Source of the DNA: Flabesymbios commensalis
Taxonomy: Eukaryota > Annelida > Polychaeta > Terebellida > Flabelligeridae
DNA length: 64,000 bases
Assembly (NCBI GenBank): GCA_964017125.1
Contig: OZ024915.1
Span: 22,800,106 to 22,864,105 of the forward strand
Reading direction: 5' to 3'
In this document: positions 10,311-20,665 of the stretch, in pieces
How positions within the stretch are numbered: the stretch's first letter is position 1
Layout of the letters: every line of letters starts with the position of its first letter
Program-made: the position numbers and the translations under genes
The notes under the pieces: model-generated
What the model was told of the DNA's origin: nothing
Database searches by the model: none
What the model saw: only the letters and a program-made list of their open reading frames with translations

Positions 10311-11242
10311 GCGTTTTATGTAGAAGTCAGGAAAAAAAGTGTTCAGTATCGCATAGCAAATGCTATGCAATTCTGCCTATTTGCTAATCAAACTTGTAAT
10401 TGATTAGCAAAATATTTATACATCAATGATAACGATGTCTAGCAAGTTACAGCCTGGAAGAGAAAATTGCTAATCAATAACTTTCAATTTTTTCCCTGGA
10501 AGTTTACTTTCGACCAATTGACGGCCTCACCACCCGACCACGTCCAAGGGGGGCTATTGTTCCTGACGTATTTAGCTGATATACCCTGCTCAATTATCTC
10601 CATTTCTCTCATTTCCACAGACAAGTTCACTATCTCCCAGAGCTCGTTAATATTTCAGGCCTCTATTACTACGCTCCAGTCGTCTGTCATATTTTATTCA
10701 GGGTTTGCGCCATGTAGCCACCCGATTGGATTGTGCGACTACGATCCACCCATTCAAAACGTGGAAACCGAGTCAGCCAGGGACTTTCATTGTTACATTT
10801 TTCATCATTTGAAGCTGGAAATTGCGTTAGCAATTCCAGCTTCGAATGAATGAAGAATTGAAACACAAATATCAATTTTGTAGCTTGCTGTAGCTATGCT
10901 GCGAAGCTACGGACTCAATTAGCCGTTTGGAGATCCATATTGTGCTGGCATTGTCACGGCCCGGTGTCACGGAGATGGTCCTAGTAGGCCTACCCACCGA
11001 AGCTTGGACCTGTTGAACATACAGCTGATCCAATAACGTTCCCGTACGTCTCTCGAACATGTTTCGAAGATATAAAATAAGGTTTTAATGACCGTCTAGA
11101 TATCAACTTTGCCATATGATATTGTCATCTTGATTTCTGTATTTTTTTGGATGCAGCGCGAATCGATTGTACGTTTCCGCTGTCAATATCCCATGAATTT
11201 GAACATTTTGGGTCACTGCATATGTGTGCATCAAAAAAATTT
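10311..11242. other. No gene; hairpin at 10803-10850
   Basis: The hairpin CATTTGAAGCTGGAAATTGC / GCAATTCCAGCTTCGAATG is a relative of the HP-B group. The 128-residue plus-strand frame here shows no known domain and runs into the hairpin. Confidence 0.45.
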
Positions 11243-11326
11243 ATCGGCCGCAGCGGGACTTAAACCCGGTACCCCCGGGCTCAGAGGCTCTGAGTCAACT
11301 ACGCTACCAATAAGCTATCCTGGCGA
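11243..11326 (-). repeat. tRNA-like sequence or SINE head
   Basis: On the minus strand, GATAGCTTATTGGTAGCG fits an A box and ACCGGGTTTAAGTCCCG fits a B box at tRNA-like spacing, with CTCAGAGCCTCTGAG between. The acceptor stems do not pair convincingly, so this is a tRNA pseudogene or SINE promoter rather than a working tRNA. Confidence 0.55.
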
Positions 11327-11613
11327 CACATAGATATCGGTTACCCACTGGTCAGAATTCGGGGGATCGGGAAACATAATTTTAATTTTAATCATTCGAC
11401 ATAAAGTGTGACATTGTTCTTCACGCACCCATGATTGCGCAGAAAACGGCGTAAAGCAATATTCACTCACTTTTCACACGCGTTCAACAGCTACACATTT
11501 GCGGTGTCTTATAATATCACATAATACCACACCGGAAACTCTCTCCAACCCTCTCGTCTATGGTTCCTTCTGTCTCCATAATAATTTTCAGAATGTCCAG
11601 AACGCATCACTCT

Positions 11614-11952
11614 CGTCATGCTCTAGGGCGGGGGCTCTAGGGTAGTGGTTAGCACCGCTGCCTTTCACGCCATAGTTCGGGATTCGGTTCCCGGTCTCGG
11701 CGGTTTGAAAGAAACAAAAATGCTTCTTCCCCATCCACGTGTAAAGGCTGTATTGTGGGGAGCCTCCGTGACCGAGAGGTAGCGTGCTCGGCCTCAGACC
11801 GCCAGGGCGCGAATTTCGAATCCTGTGTCTGGAGGACAGTGTCATCTCACTCATCTCACCATCCTCAGGAGGTTCTCCTGGCCCAGTTTAGCCTATATGT
11901 GCACAAAGGTGGCCTAAAGCCCGATTCATTTCATTTCATTTCGTTATGCTCT
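11614..11952 (+). mobile_element. SINE with two tRNA-like modules (body 11625-11941)
   Basis: Target-site duplications CGTCATGCTCT (11614) and CGTTATGCTCT (11942) differ by one base. Module one has A box TAGTGGTTAGCACCG and B box GATTCGGTTCCC. Module two starts near 11770 with GAGAGGTAGCGTGCTCGG and has B box TTTCGAATCC. The 3' end is CCTAAAGCCCGATTCATTTC with an (ATTTC)n-like tail. This is the reference copy for the others here. Confidence 0.92.
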
Positions 11953-12415
11953 CCACTCACTTAGGCGAGAGGACGACGTTTTTACTTCCATTTAAAATGG
12001 CGTCGTCGACGGTCGATCTCACAGCTGATTCAATCAAGTTGACTCAAATAGCCATGTATTACGAGCGTGGTGAGAGAGTGCTGCTATTAATAATGCATGA
12101 CAGGCTGACAACCACGAGTGAGAAATAATTCAACAATCAAATCAATGGCGACAAAATAGCGCTTACAATTTAGGCCCCACTGTCGTTATTGGTTTTTTTC
12201 TGGGAACGATTTTGTGATCTGACAAAGCTGTAGCGTAATTCCTTGTGACAGAAATAATTTTCATTTCTCCATCTGGTAAAGTGAACGCTGCCATGTGACG
12301 GTATGTCATCCGTATGTCATTTGTATCCACAAGTTGGAGATACTAATACTGATGACATACTGATGGCATCTTCGCAATACGATCTCTACGTGAATACGAA
12401 TGACCCACTGATACA
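11953..12415. other. No gene recognised
   Basis: Unique sequence. The small frame at 11946 partly overlaps the SINE target-site duplication. Confidence 0.5.
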
Positions 12416-12496
12416 GAAAATATATATGCATACAAGGGGTATTTCTATATGTGTCTGCTTATATAGAAATACCCCTTGTATGCATATATATATTTT
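12416..12496. repeat. Palindrome, GCATACAAGGGGTATTTCTA arms
   Basis: ATATATGCATACAAGGGG and CCCCTTGTATGCATATAT pair perfectly across the centre ATGTGTCTGCTTAT. It differs from PAL-A to PAL-F. Confidence 0.9.
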
Positions 12497-13011
12497 TTCT
12501 TTCGTTTTGTATTCAGTATAAACAGTGTCTCTTTATGACCCAGGATGAAAGTAAAACAATATTTTTTACGTAAACCCACTCGTGACTTGTCTTTCATCAA
12601 ATATTATATTTTACCTCTCACTATTGAATTGACTACGTCACCACCAGTTGATTTCCAATGTCCATCAGATCATAATCTAATTCATGCCTCCGGCGTCTAT
12701 TAATATTATTGACGTCACTGATGCAGCAGACTGAATTGATGCAAAATTTATGTTAATCAGCTTTTTTCTGTGTACCAAATAAGCAGTGGCACCACGTCAT
12801 GGCACCACGTCTGCAAGTGTTTATGGCAGAAGTAGTGCCATTTTTTAAAATTTGTAACATGATTCCACTCTTCTAGAACGTTGCAGACTCTAAATGGCAC
12901 CTTTTGAGCCATAAAGACTCCCTTCACATTGGGGAACTTATTTTGCTCCAACAGTGCAGATTGGAATCCCCTGAGATTCACTGATTAATTCAGTGCAAAT
13001 ACCCAGTAAAT
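12497..13011. other. No gene recognised
   Basis: AT-rich and unique. GGCACCACGTC is directly repeated near 12787 and 12800. Confidence 0.5.
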
Positions 13012-13109
13012 GTAAAGAATTTGTATAACATTTGTACACTGTTGGGCCAACGTCTTCGACGTTGTGCCGCGCTGTACAATTGCTGTACAAATGTCTTGTG
13101 TTTGCTGAA
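13012..13109. mobile_element. PAL-A subfamily (ACATTTGTATAAC arms), TSD TA
   Basis: CCCAGTAAATGTAAAG...CTTGTGTTTGCTGAA encloses the core GGGCCAACGTCTTCGACG. The arms carry TTTGTATAACATTTGTAC where typical PAL-A has the GACCCAATGTTGG series. TA lies on both sides. The same subfamily recurs at 49720, 63295 and 63772. Confidence 0.85.
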
Positions 13110-13750
13110 TAATAATGCACACAGATATTTTAACTGAGGATGTTTTGAAATTACAAAACCGACCACAAAAATCTACTTCGCACTGATAAAAAACCAAACG
13201 TCTTGTAAATTCAGCGTGGTTTGGAGAGCCGTGCCAACTGCTTTGTTTTTCAAAAAAACGCACCGCACCTCGGGAAATCACTCTTTACCACTTCCTGGTC
13301 CCCAGTTGTGGAACAAGCTTTTCAGCTGCGGGACAATTTAAGCTCCAGATTCGGACTTAAAAGCGCAATCAGAATGCATTGTCTCTCCGAGGGTGTCTTC
13401 ACAACGCCGTACAACAATCTGTGAAAATTGTTGAAGGTCTAGTCCTGGCAACGTACGGCACAATGTGAGAGCGAGACACCACTTCTGTTTTTCGATGAGG
13501 AATTCGTACTGGAACGGCATAAAATAACAGCGCCTGGGAGGGTAAATGATCGCCGCCGGGGCCAAATTCCTTCCTCTAGTTTACATGGAATGTCGAACTG
13601 GGCAAAGTTGATGAATAAAGGAACATCAAGGAACACCCAGAGATATTCCTGGTGCAACAGATGGTTACTGTTATATATCCTCATGCAGCTAAGAAAAAAC
13701 AGTGGTTGCTGAAAAAACTGAATTGTTGATCTGGCATTGGTTTAATGTTT
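13110..13750. other. No gene recognised
   Basis: GC is slightly higher than the surroundings and four short overlapping frames occur on both strands, but none has recognisable domains or clear splice sites. Confidence 0.45.
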
Positions 13751-13850
13751 CAATGTATAACACATTGGATGTGTGGTGGTTTAATGTTAGGCCAGCGTGA
13801 AGGCGCTGGCCCAACATTAAACCAACGCACATTCAATGTGTTATACATTG
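13751..13850. mobile_element. PAL-A core with unrelated outer arms
   Basis: The core GGTTTAATGTTAGGCCAGCG is standard, but the outer arms CAATGTATAACACATTG and CAATGTGTTATACATTG occur nowhere else in the family here and match each other exactly apart from orientation. Confidence 0.88.
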
Positions 13851-14772
13851 CTGCTGATGCATTATGAAGTAAATCTATCTGCCTGATCCCAAGGGAAATC
13901 ATTTCAAATTAGTGTAGAACAATAAAATCTGCGGAACTGTCAAGTTTGAAATATTTGGAGAACAGAGGATTTAAGGTATGCGACAGAAGTAATTAACTTC
14001 AAACCACTGTGAGGTGAATGCGGACTGGTGTGTGGCGTGCCGGAATGTTTTCACGGTTACATCTCTAGGACAGATAAATCCTTTTGAAAACAAGCCTAAA
14101 ACATTTTCATATAAGAAATATTTTCAACAGCAACGTAGCTTCAGTTCTAACAACAATTTTCCAATAATATTGTTTTTGAAAAAGTGTTGTTTTTTTTTAG
14201 TTATAAATTGCAATTTAATTTTAAATATTAGCAGCTATTTCCAATTATTCTCATCTTGTAAGTATTAAAATATGACCATGAAAATATAATAGGTTTTTGG
14301 ATTTTAGTAAGTCATATACGGTGTTTACTGTCTGAAGAATAACATTGTAGAGTCATGTATCTGTTTCATCCAATGTGATTATGGCGATTCACACCTTCGA
14401 TGTTATAAAATAATTTATCCGGTCCGGTTGTAATCTAAGCCAAAGCAGCTACAAATATCACTTATGATGACATTTTATCGTCTGTTGATGTAAATAATAC
14501 TATTTCGAAGCATTCGGACAATTCACAACATTATTATGAGCATTACCAAAATAGTAATCCAAAACCTGAAAACTGTGTTTTCATTTGAAATTTCATTGAA
14601 TAAAAAAGAATATTGATCAGATAATGCATGACAATAATCTGTTTTGATTTCGAAATTAGTAGCCCAATGTTGAGTCAGAATATCTAATGCTGCGCCAACG
14701 TTGAGCCAAGGCTGGTCCATCTACCCTTGCTAGGTGTATACTGACCTGCGATGCTCGATGAAAACACAACAA
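13851..14772. other. No gene; worn PAL-A words near 14663-14715
   Basis: CCCAATGTTGAGTCAGAAT and GCGCCAACGTTGAGCCAAGG look like a decayed palindrome. The rest is AT-rich and unique. Confidence 0.45.
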
Positions 14773-14869
14773 AAGCGTGACGTTAACCCAGTACTGGTTT
14801 AATGCTGGCCCAGCGTCGCAGTAGCTGGGCCAACATTAAACCAGCACTGGTCCAACGTCTAGTGCTTGC
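14773..14869. mobile_element. PAL-A
   Basis: The arms CAGTACTGGTTTAATGCTGG and CATTAAACCAGCACTGG surround CCCAGCGTCGCAGTAGCTGGG. The outer right end is CGTCTAGTGCTTGCT. Confidence 0.85.
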
Positions 14870-15199
14870 TAAGAGTGCGTATAGTTGTGTTTTTCTTGGC
14901 TAAGTAACGAGCCCTTCTCTCCTGGACCTCCACATTTCATCCGCGCGAGATCTGGATCTGTTGACCTTATACAGTCCCTGACGTGCCAGCCGGACACATT
15001 GTCTGGATACAGTGTCCCATTTAGCCCGGATCTCTCCACTGGTCAATTATAACCTCGTTTGTCTGTCAGCCATTGGCTATTGTGTGGCGTCAGCGCTTTC
15101 CCGGCTATTCTGTCATGTTCCTCTCGCAGGTACCATCAGCAATAAATAATAATTGTTACTTGTTATTTGTTCCTTGCTAGCAGTACACTGGCAGGCGAC
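14870..15199. other. No gene recognised
   Basis: Moderately GC-rich single-copy sequence with no supported frame or splice pattern. Confidence 0.45.
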
Positions 15200-15296
15200 C
15201 AGCCCTGCGCAAATATCATTTTGATGTTGGGCCAGCGTCGCAGATGGTGGTCCAACATCGATCCGACATTGGGTCAGTACATCGTGTTTGCTGGTA
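15200..15296. mobile_element. PAL-A, left end worn
   Basis: GATGTTGGGCCAGCGTCGCAG is followed by GGTCCAACATCGATCCGACA and the good right end CATCGTGTTTGCTGG. Confidence 0.8.
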
Positions 15297-15957
15297 TGAA
15301 AACAAGTAAAATATGACCACAAGTGATTTTATCTTCTTGATGGAAATCGGGTAACAACATTACAAAGAATAAATAAATCCGATTCAGTTATAAATCAACT
15401 GATTAAAATGTCCACCCATTAGAAGTCGCATTTCACTCAGTATTATAACCACGATGCTCACCTGAAAAGGTTAATGAGCGTCTGGTCTGAAGAGATTAAA
15501 TCTACCTTCCCTATGAGCGAGACCTGACACACAATTCTAGTGTGGTTGGCCTGGCCTAGGGGTATGGTACACTTTGACAAAAACTAATACGTTGATTCTA
15601 TTAATGGATGACAACATATGTCACTGATTTTCTACATACAGGATAATATTATATTATTTATGTATTCTGCTTGATTCTTTGTGACTTGGTGGTCTGTTAA
15701 AAACACATTATTGTTTGAGCCAAATTGAAGTGAAACACAACGACATCATTGCCCTGAATCTAAGCAATTAGCATCTTGAAAAGTAACACGCAATACCTCA
15801 GTTGACGGGCGCATGTTTTAAATATGTATGTGTTTGAGTGTCATCTGAGAATAGAGGTGTGATGTGGACTCTAAGACGAATCAGCCCTGATTAGAGAGGG
15901 AAAAGGGTGGCTGAACTTTGGTCCATCATCGAGCCCTTTGTCCTGTGTGTGGTAGAA
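15297..15957. other. No gene recognised
   Basis: Unique AT-rich sequence. Confidence 0.5.
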
Positions 15958-16064
15958 GTACCCCCGGAGGCCACTTCTTCTCGGCGATCTCCCTCTGACC
16001 GAGAAGTAACGAATGCAGCCGTCCCGGCTGCATTCGTTACTACCCGGTCCGGGGGAGTTGGCCG
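15958..16064. repeat. GC-rich palindrome
   Basis: The inner arms GTAACGAATGCAGCCG and CGGCTGCATTCGTTAC are perfect around TCC. Outer pieces ACCCCCGGA and TCCGGGGGA also pair, with about 40 extra bases on the left side only. It differs from the other families here. Confidence 0.8.
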
Positions 16065-16793
16065 GACAGCAGCCGCGCGGAAACCTTAGCTTGATAATGT
16101 AGTGGGCAAACAAACTTAGGTATGCAGTGCGCATGTAGTCATCTGGTCTAACAAGCAGCCACAGCTGCCCATCGGGTTTCGGGGAATGATGCCGACACCC
16201 AAGGTACTGCAGCTGCTGCTTCATCTACAACTGATGCCCATGCTGCTGATGTTTCCACATTTGCAGGAACATCACCTCCTGCTCCTTGATATTCACTGCT
16301 GCCCTCCTTCTTTTTTCCTCACACTTATGTTCTCAGTGAGCTTTGTGACTTATTTTTCTCTATTGTCCTCTTGTCCACACGCATCCTTGTCACAATACAT
16401 TTGATTCTGTTCCTTTTTTTTGTTGTTTTGTTCCATTCTATTCTGGTTCGATTCTAGGTCTTGCGTGCAGCCATTCAGCTCTTGGTTGTCTACTTTCCTT
16501 ATGTTATTTATTGTCTACATTTTTGTATAACTGTCACTTTTTTCGATTGCATTTAATTCCCATCCAGGTATGCATAAAGAGATTATTGTCGTGCAATAAG
16601 CTTGATTAATTGCTATTGCAGTCGACAAGAATCTGTTAAAAGTGTACCGTTAGACATTCGGTTGGTGTTTGAAATTAAATACCGTAATTATTTGGAGCAC
16701 TCTTCTTTGATGAATACTGTATTGCTTCCACTGGCTGAACGCCTAGTGCACCTATTACTTCTTCCATCTGCTGCAGGCCTGTTCTGCTATTGT
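16065..16793. other. Pyrimidine-rich region, coding unclear
   Basis: From about 16180 to 16291 one plus frame gives an Ala/Ser/Thr-rich stretch (DADTQGTAAAASSTTDAHAA) ending at a stop, followed by T- and CT-rich sequence that would suit a 3' UTR. No start, splice site or conserved domain supports it. Confidence 0.3.
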
Positions 16794-16890
16794 CCCAGCA
16801 AACACGATACATTCACCCGATGTTGTTTTAATGCTGGTCCAACGTCTGCAACATTGGCCCAACATTAAATCCACATGGTGTGTTTGCTAT
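16794..16890. mobile_element. PAL-A, right end shortened
   Basis: Left end CCCAGCAAACACGATACATT, core GGTCCAACGTCTGCAACATTG, with the right arm ending in GGTGTGTTTGCT. Confidence 0.85.
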
Positions 16891-17057
16891 TCTCAGGTTT
16901 CTGATCCCTGTTCAGTCTTTGGTCTGTTTCACTGGCTTTCTCCTCTTTTATGTTTCTATACCTACTGCTGTTACCACCGCACTTAACAGCTTCTTTGATC
17001 ATCACATCACCCACTGCTCCTCACTGTGATGTCTCTATGTCTCGGGTAAAGACACCC

Positions 17058-17303
17058 TTAACACTTTAACCGCCGGTGCCGCATATATTCGGGTTTTCAT
17101 TTCTTATTAGCACATTTATTACCTACTTTTGAACATGTTAAAGATAAAATGTGACATCAATCAGCAATATTTGAAAACAGTTGACCTCCATTTTGTGAAA
17201 TCTGAATAATTTTCACTCACTTGAAGTAGTGGATCGCGACAGCGAGACACAACTTCAAGTGGGTGCAAATTCAGATTGAATAAGTTGGCAGTTAAAGGGT
17301 TAA
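17058..17303 (+). mobile_element. TTAA-B element with intact TTAA on both sides
   Basis: TTAACACTTTAACCGCC starts it and GGCAGTTAAAGGGTTAA ends it. The hairpin CACTTGAAGTAGTGGATCGC / GAGACACAACTTCAAGTGGG lies at 17219-17271. The right TTAA also starts a TTAA-C fragment. Confidence 0.92.
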
Positions 17304-17407
17304 CACTTAAAGAGCTGAAATATTTTTCTAAAAACCAAGAAACCAAAGGGTTTTTTTCAGTTTTAAATCATCATAAATGTCTTAGTCAGTTTTTTCCTAC
17401 TAATTTT
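17300..17407 (-). mobile_element. TTAA-C fragment sharing a TTAA with TTAA-B
   Basis: TTAACACTTAAAGAGCTGAAAT, ACCAAAGGGTTTTTTTCAG and AATCATCATAAATGTCTTAG match the non-hairpin half. The hairpin half is absent. Confidence 0.8.
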
Positions 17408-17450
17408 GGGCTCCCCGGTTTATACAAATATACTTAAGTGTTGTAAGGGT

Positions 17451-17778
17451 TCTGCTATTAAAGGTGGGAAAGTGACCTGGTGCAGTGTGGTTAAAGCTAC
17501 CTGCTTGGAAAGTCGGAGATTGCGGGTTCGAAGTTTCAAGTTTCAAAGAAACAAAATGTTTCTTCCCTGCTCACTCTTAAAGATTCAATATTGTGGGGAG
17601 CCTCCATGACCGAGAGGTAGTGTGTTCGGTCTCAGACTGCCAGCGTGTGAACTCAGAATTATGTTTCAGGCAGTGTTATCTCATTCATCTCACCATCCTC
17701 AGAATGAGGTTCCACTGGCCAAGTTTAGCCTACACAAAGGTGGCCTAAAACCCTATTCATTTCATTTGCTCTTAAAGG
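17451..17778 (+). mobile_element. Old SINE with a different first tRNA module (body 17465-17764)
   Basis: Imperfect TSDs TCTGCTATTAAAGG and TTTGCTCTTAAAGG bound it. The second half matches the 11625 copy (GGGGAGCCTCCATGACCGAG, CATCTCACCATCCTCAG), but the first module reads TGTGGTTAAAGC...GCGGGTTCGAAG, so a different tRNA head joins the same body. Confidence 0.8.
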
Positions 17779-18183
17779 CTTCTACCAGTAGTTAATACCT
17801 TATGCTACACACATCTTTCCTGAGGGATTATTTCAGAGTGCTGAGACGCGATAATTTGCACTCGCCGCACGGCAGACCAGTCTCTCATTCTCTGCCCACT
17901 GGCAGACAATAGAGCAGCCGTCCCTGTTTTTTGTGCCCCGTTCCTTTGAGGATTGTCTGTTTTTTTGTCGTTTTGTTTTGCCGCGCCTCACACCAGTGCC
18001 TGTTGCTGCCTGTCTCATCCCGCTCCATGTTGACTGGGTCACTCCCTGTCGCTGCTGGCCTGTAGCGTGCTTTCTCACTTTTCTTTGGGGTTGTTTTTGC
18101 AGGAAGCGACAAAAACTGGCTTCCGGTTAGCCACGTCGGGAGTCTCAGACAATGGCTGTTTGTTCTCACGCCCTGCATTCAAG
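17779..18183. other. No gene recognised
   Basis: GC-richer sequence with overlapping frames on both strands, including a Lys/Arg-rich minus frame. No domain was recognised. Confidence 0.45.
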
Positions 18184-18400
18184 GCAGGTCAAAAAGCAAT
18201 GAAATAATAATTTACCAGTGATTTTCTACAACTGTTGCTTTTAAATCTTGTGATTCTCTGTGAATTGCATTGTGTCTTGGTTAACACGGCTTGATTTCAG
18301 AGAAGGTCTAAAAGCAATGAAAGAATTTAGGAGAGATTTAACCAACTATCGTTTTTATGTCTTGTGATTCTTTGAATCGCATGTGTGTCTTGATTGAAAT
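18184..18400. repeat. Two diverged direct repeats, about 110 bp each
   Basis: AAAAGCAATGAAATAAT, TCTTGTGATTCTCTGTGAAT and TGTGTCTTGGTT in the first unit (18184-18285) recur as AAAAGCAATGAAAGAAT, TCTTGTGATTCTTTGAAT and TGTGTCTTGATT in the second (18300-18400). Confidence 0.8.
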
Positions 18401-18483
18401 GAGATGGCCAACTGAATGACCATGGAGCCTTAATGAGTTTATTCATGGTATTTGAATCACTGAATTACTACGTGTGTTTTTCC

Positions 18484-18545
18484 GAGGCGGAGTAGCTCAA
18501 TCGTTAAGCAGTCATTTGCAATACCAGAGGTCTAGTAGACAAATT
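18484..18545 (+). repeat. tRNA-like head, fragment
   Basis: GGCGGAGTAGCTCAATCGTTAAGC fits a tRNA 5' half with A box. The B box region (AGAGGTCTAGTAGACAAAT) is poor, so it is a SINE or tRNA remnant. Confidence 0.4.
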
Positions 18546-18855
18546 TAAGTTCACAAGAAGAAACTAGACTCTTATTACTGTAATTCTATTTGTTTTATTC
18601 TTCAGGAATACTGCTTGGGATGGGAGTTTATGCCCAACATGGATGGACATCTATAATAGAATAGCTAACTCAAATACAATGGATATAAAAATTATCTTTT
18701 ATTAAAAATTAATATTTAGCTAGGTCACGAATATTATGACTTCTGCTTGGCTCACAAATATTTATTGATTATTAACTCACTAAATGAATAACAGATTAGA
18801 TGGCTAACCACCCAGATATTCATCTGCAGCATGTTGTTTACGCCTATTTATCCAC
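18546..18855. other. No gene recognised
   Basis: Unique, AT-rich. TAGGTCACGAATATTATG near 18722 resembles TTGGTCACGAAATATTATG near 26668, a hint of another dispersed repeat. Confidence 0.4.
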
Positions 18856-18948
18856 GATACATTAACTGATGGCTTGCTCAATGCTGGGCCAGCGTCTTAT
18901 ACGCTGGCCCAGCATTGAACCCACCATCAGCCAGCGTGTGATGCTTAC
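18856..18948. mobile_element. PAL-A variant
   Basis: CTCAATGCTGGGCCAGCGTC and ACGCTGGCCCAGCATTGA pair perfectly around TTAT. The outer arms TGATGG / CCATCA are specific to this copy. Confidence 0.87.
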
Positions 18949-19466
18949 TCGGAGCCAGAGCATGTTTTCCGTGGCACTTCCTGTACAACACTGGTCGTAA
19001 ACGGTCGTCAGATAGCTTCAATAAGCATCACACACCGCTGCTATTGATGTTATTTCCAGATTTCCTGGCAGATTATTCCTGTCGATGTTTCTGTGCCAGA
19101 AATCCGGGGTGTAACGTTACGTGCTGCCCAGAAGCACCGGCGCTGCAATCGCCTCCACGATCTCCCCCATAATCCCCCCCCCCCCTCCTGAAGAATCTCC
19201 ACCCAGCCATTTCCCCAAATTGGGTTCATTCGTTTGGAGCGACAACAAAATCTTCATTAAGCCTTGATGTCTGCAGTCGCTATATTGAGGAAAAAACACG
19301 ACGAAGGTTATGAGACCCTGTTCATATTGCCACCGGGATGGGATGATTGTAAAAAACTGTGGCGGAATAAATTGAATGTGAAAGCGTGTCATGCAGTCAA
19401 TAACACACAGCTTTACGTTTTTTGTTAAAAACTAAAATCGTATTCTAAGGAAGTGGAAATTCTCCA
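18949..19466. other. No gene recognised
   Basis: Contains a C run (19166-19180) next to a G/C-rich stretch whose minus-strand frame gives a poly-Gly segment. This looks compositional. Confidence 0.5.
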
Positions 19467-19543
19467 GGGCCCTGATTGGTCGAGATGGCCATCTCGACCA
19501 ATCCGAAGCCTACGATATATCGTAACTTGTACGAGAATATGGA
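19467..19543. repeat. PAL-E, left arm shortened
   Basis: GATTGGTCGAGATGGCCATC begins at the centre, and the full right arm follows (CGAAGCCTACGATATATCGT, AACTTGTACGAGAATA). Confidence 0.85.
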
Positions 19544-20251
19544 CACAGACTACGCATTGCAAACAAATAAAATGACCTTACACTATTTTCAGCAAACATT
19601 TTTTCCATGCTGTTGTTTAGCCACATCACTGTAAAAGACGTCATCAGTTGAAGTGCACAGAGTTCATGGAACGGGAATCAGATTAATTTAGACGCATTCA
19701 CCCAGCACTGGAGGAACGTCTCCTATTTTATGGACACCACAGCCATGAGTGAGAGGAGAGTTTGATACTGGCAGACCGGTCATGTCAGATGGTCCCTTGC
19801 TCTGCACTGCATTGGATGACATGCATCCCTTGAGCAATGTCTCCCACTCTCGTGAGATCTGCTCCATGACCCGGCCAGACTCATGCGAGCCGCTCTGTGC
19901 CATCACATCCGCGCCATGACACATGTTGATGCATGTATCATGCAAATATCTGGACTGTTTTTATCTCTAAATTCTTCTACGATACCTCAGGCGTGTGGAA
20001 GCCAACGTTTTGAGTTGCTGCTTTTTATTGCTGAAAAAGAATCTATTTGGTAACGCAGGTGGCATCTTTTTTGGGAATCATCTTTCTTGAAAATCAAATT
20101 ATCTCATAGATTAATAACAATTTATGATAATTTCAGGTGGATAATGATGATTTGCTTTAGATCGAATCCGTTCAGAAATCTTAGATGTGGAAATTAGGTT
20201 TGAAATCTATCTTTGTAATTCATCCCTTGGATGGATACACTTTTGACCTAC
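19544..20251. other. No gene recognised
   Basis: An 85-residue minus-strand frame (19688-19945) has near-coding composition but no domain or splice support. Confidence 0.4.
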
Positions 20252-20330
20252 TCTGCTCTGCAAATACACAGGGCAATAACGGCTTACGTTTCAAGTAAGC
20301 AGTTACTGCCTTTTGTCTTAGCAGAGCATT
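20252..20330. repeat. PAL-F palindrome
   Basis: CTCTGCTCTGCAAATACA...TTGTCTTAGCAGAG encloses CAATAACGGCTTACGTTTC and AAGTAAGCAGTTACTG. Relatives lie at 42992, 47056 and 63532. Confidence 0.8.
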
Positions 20331-20415
20331 TAATACAGTAGACTTCCTTGACAAACAAACAGCGTTTTATGCTAAATAACGTCCTACGTCATGACGACTT
20401 ATTGTCATCTTATCA

Positions 20416-20524
20416 TACAGCAAACACGAGACATTGACCCAATGCTGGGTTAATGTTGGTTCAACGTCGAAGACAGTGGGCAAACATTAACCCAGCATTG
20501 GGTCAACGTCTCGTGTTTGCTGTC
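20416..20524. mobile_element. PAL-A, full length (109 bp), TSD CA
   Basis: CA flanks TACAGCAAACACGAGAC...GTCTCGTGTTTGCTGTC on both sides. The mirrored variant is AATGCTGGGTTAATGTT / AACATTAACCCAGCATT. Only 32 bp separate it from the next copy. Confidence 0.95.
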
Positions 20525-20556
20525 CAGCTACAAGAGAACATGAGACGCCGGCTCTA

Positions 20557-20665
20557 CCCAGCAAACACGACACGTTGGCCCGATGTTGGTTTAATGTTGG
20601 GCCAGTGTCTCAGACGGTGGCCCAATATTAAACCAGCATTGGTTCAGCGTCGCGTTTTTGCTGGG
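20557..20665. mobile_element. PAL-A, full length (109 bp), TSD TA
   Basis: TA flanks CCCAGCAAACACGACACG...CGTCGCGTTTTTGCTGGG. The core is GGGCCAGTGTCTCAGACGGTG. Confidence 0.94.

Noticed and set aside
11243-11326. Functional tRNA gene on the minus strand
   Set aside because: The cloverleaf cannot be closed; a SINE head or pseudogene is more likely.
16180-16291. C-terminus of a transposon or host protein (Ala/Ser/Thr-rich)
   Set aside because: Low-complexity composition only; no domain or start.
19117-19392. Gly-rich protein frame
   Set aside because: The poly-Gly segment comes from a C run; no other support.
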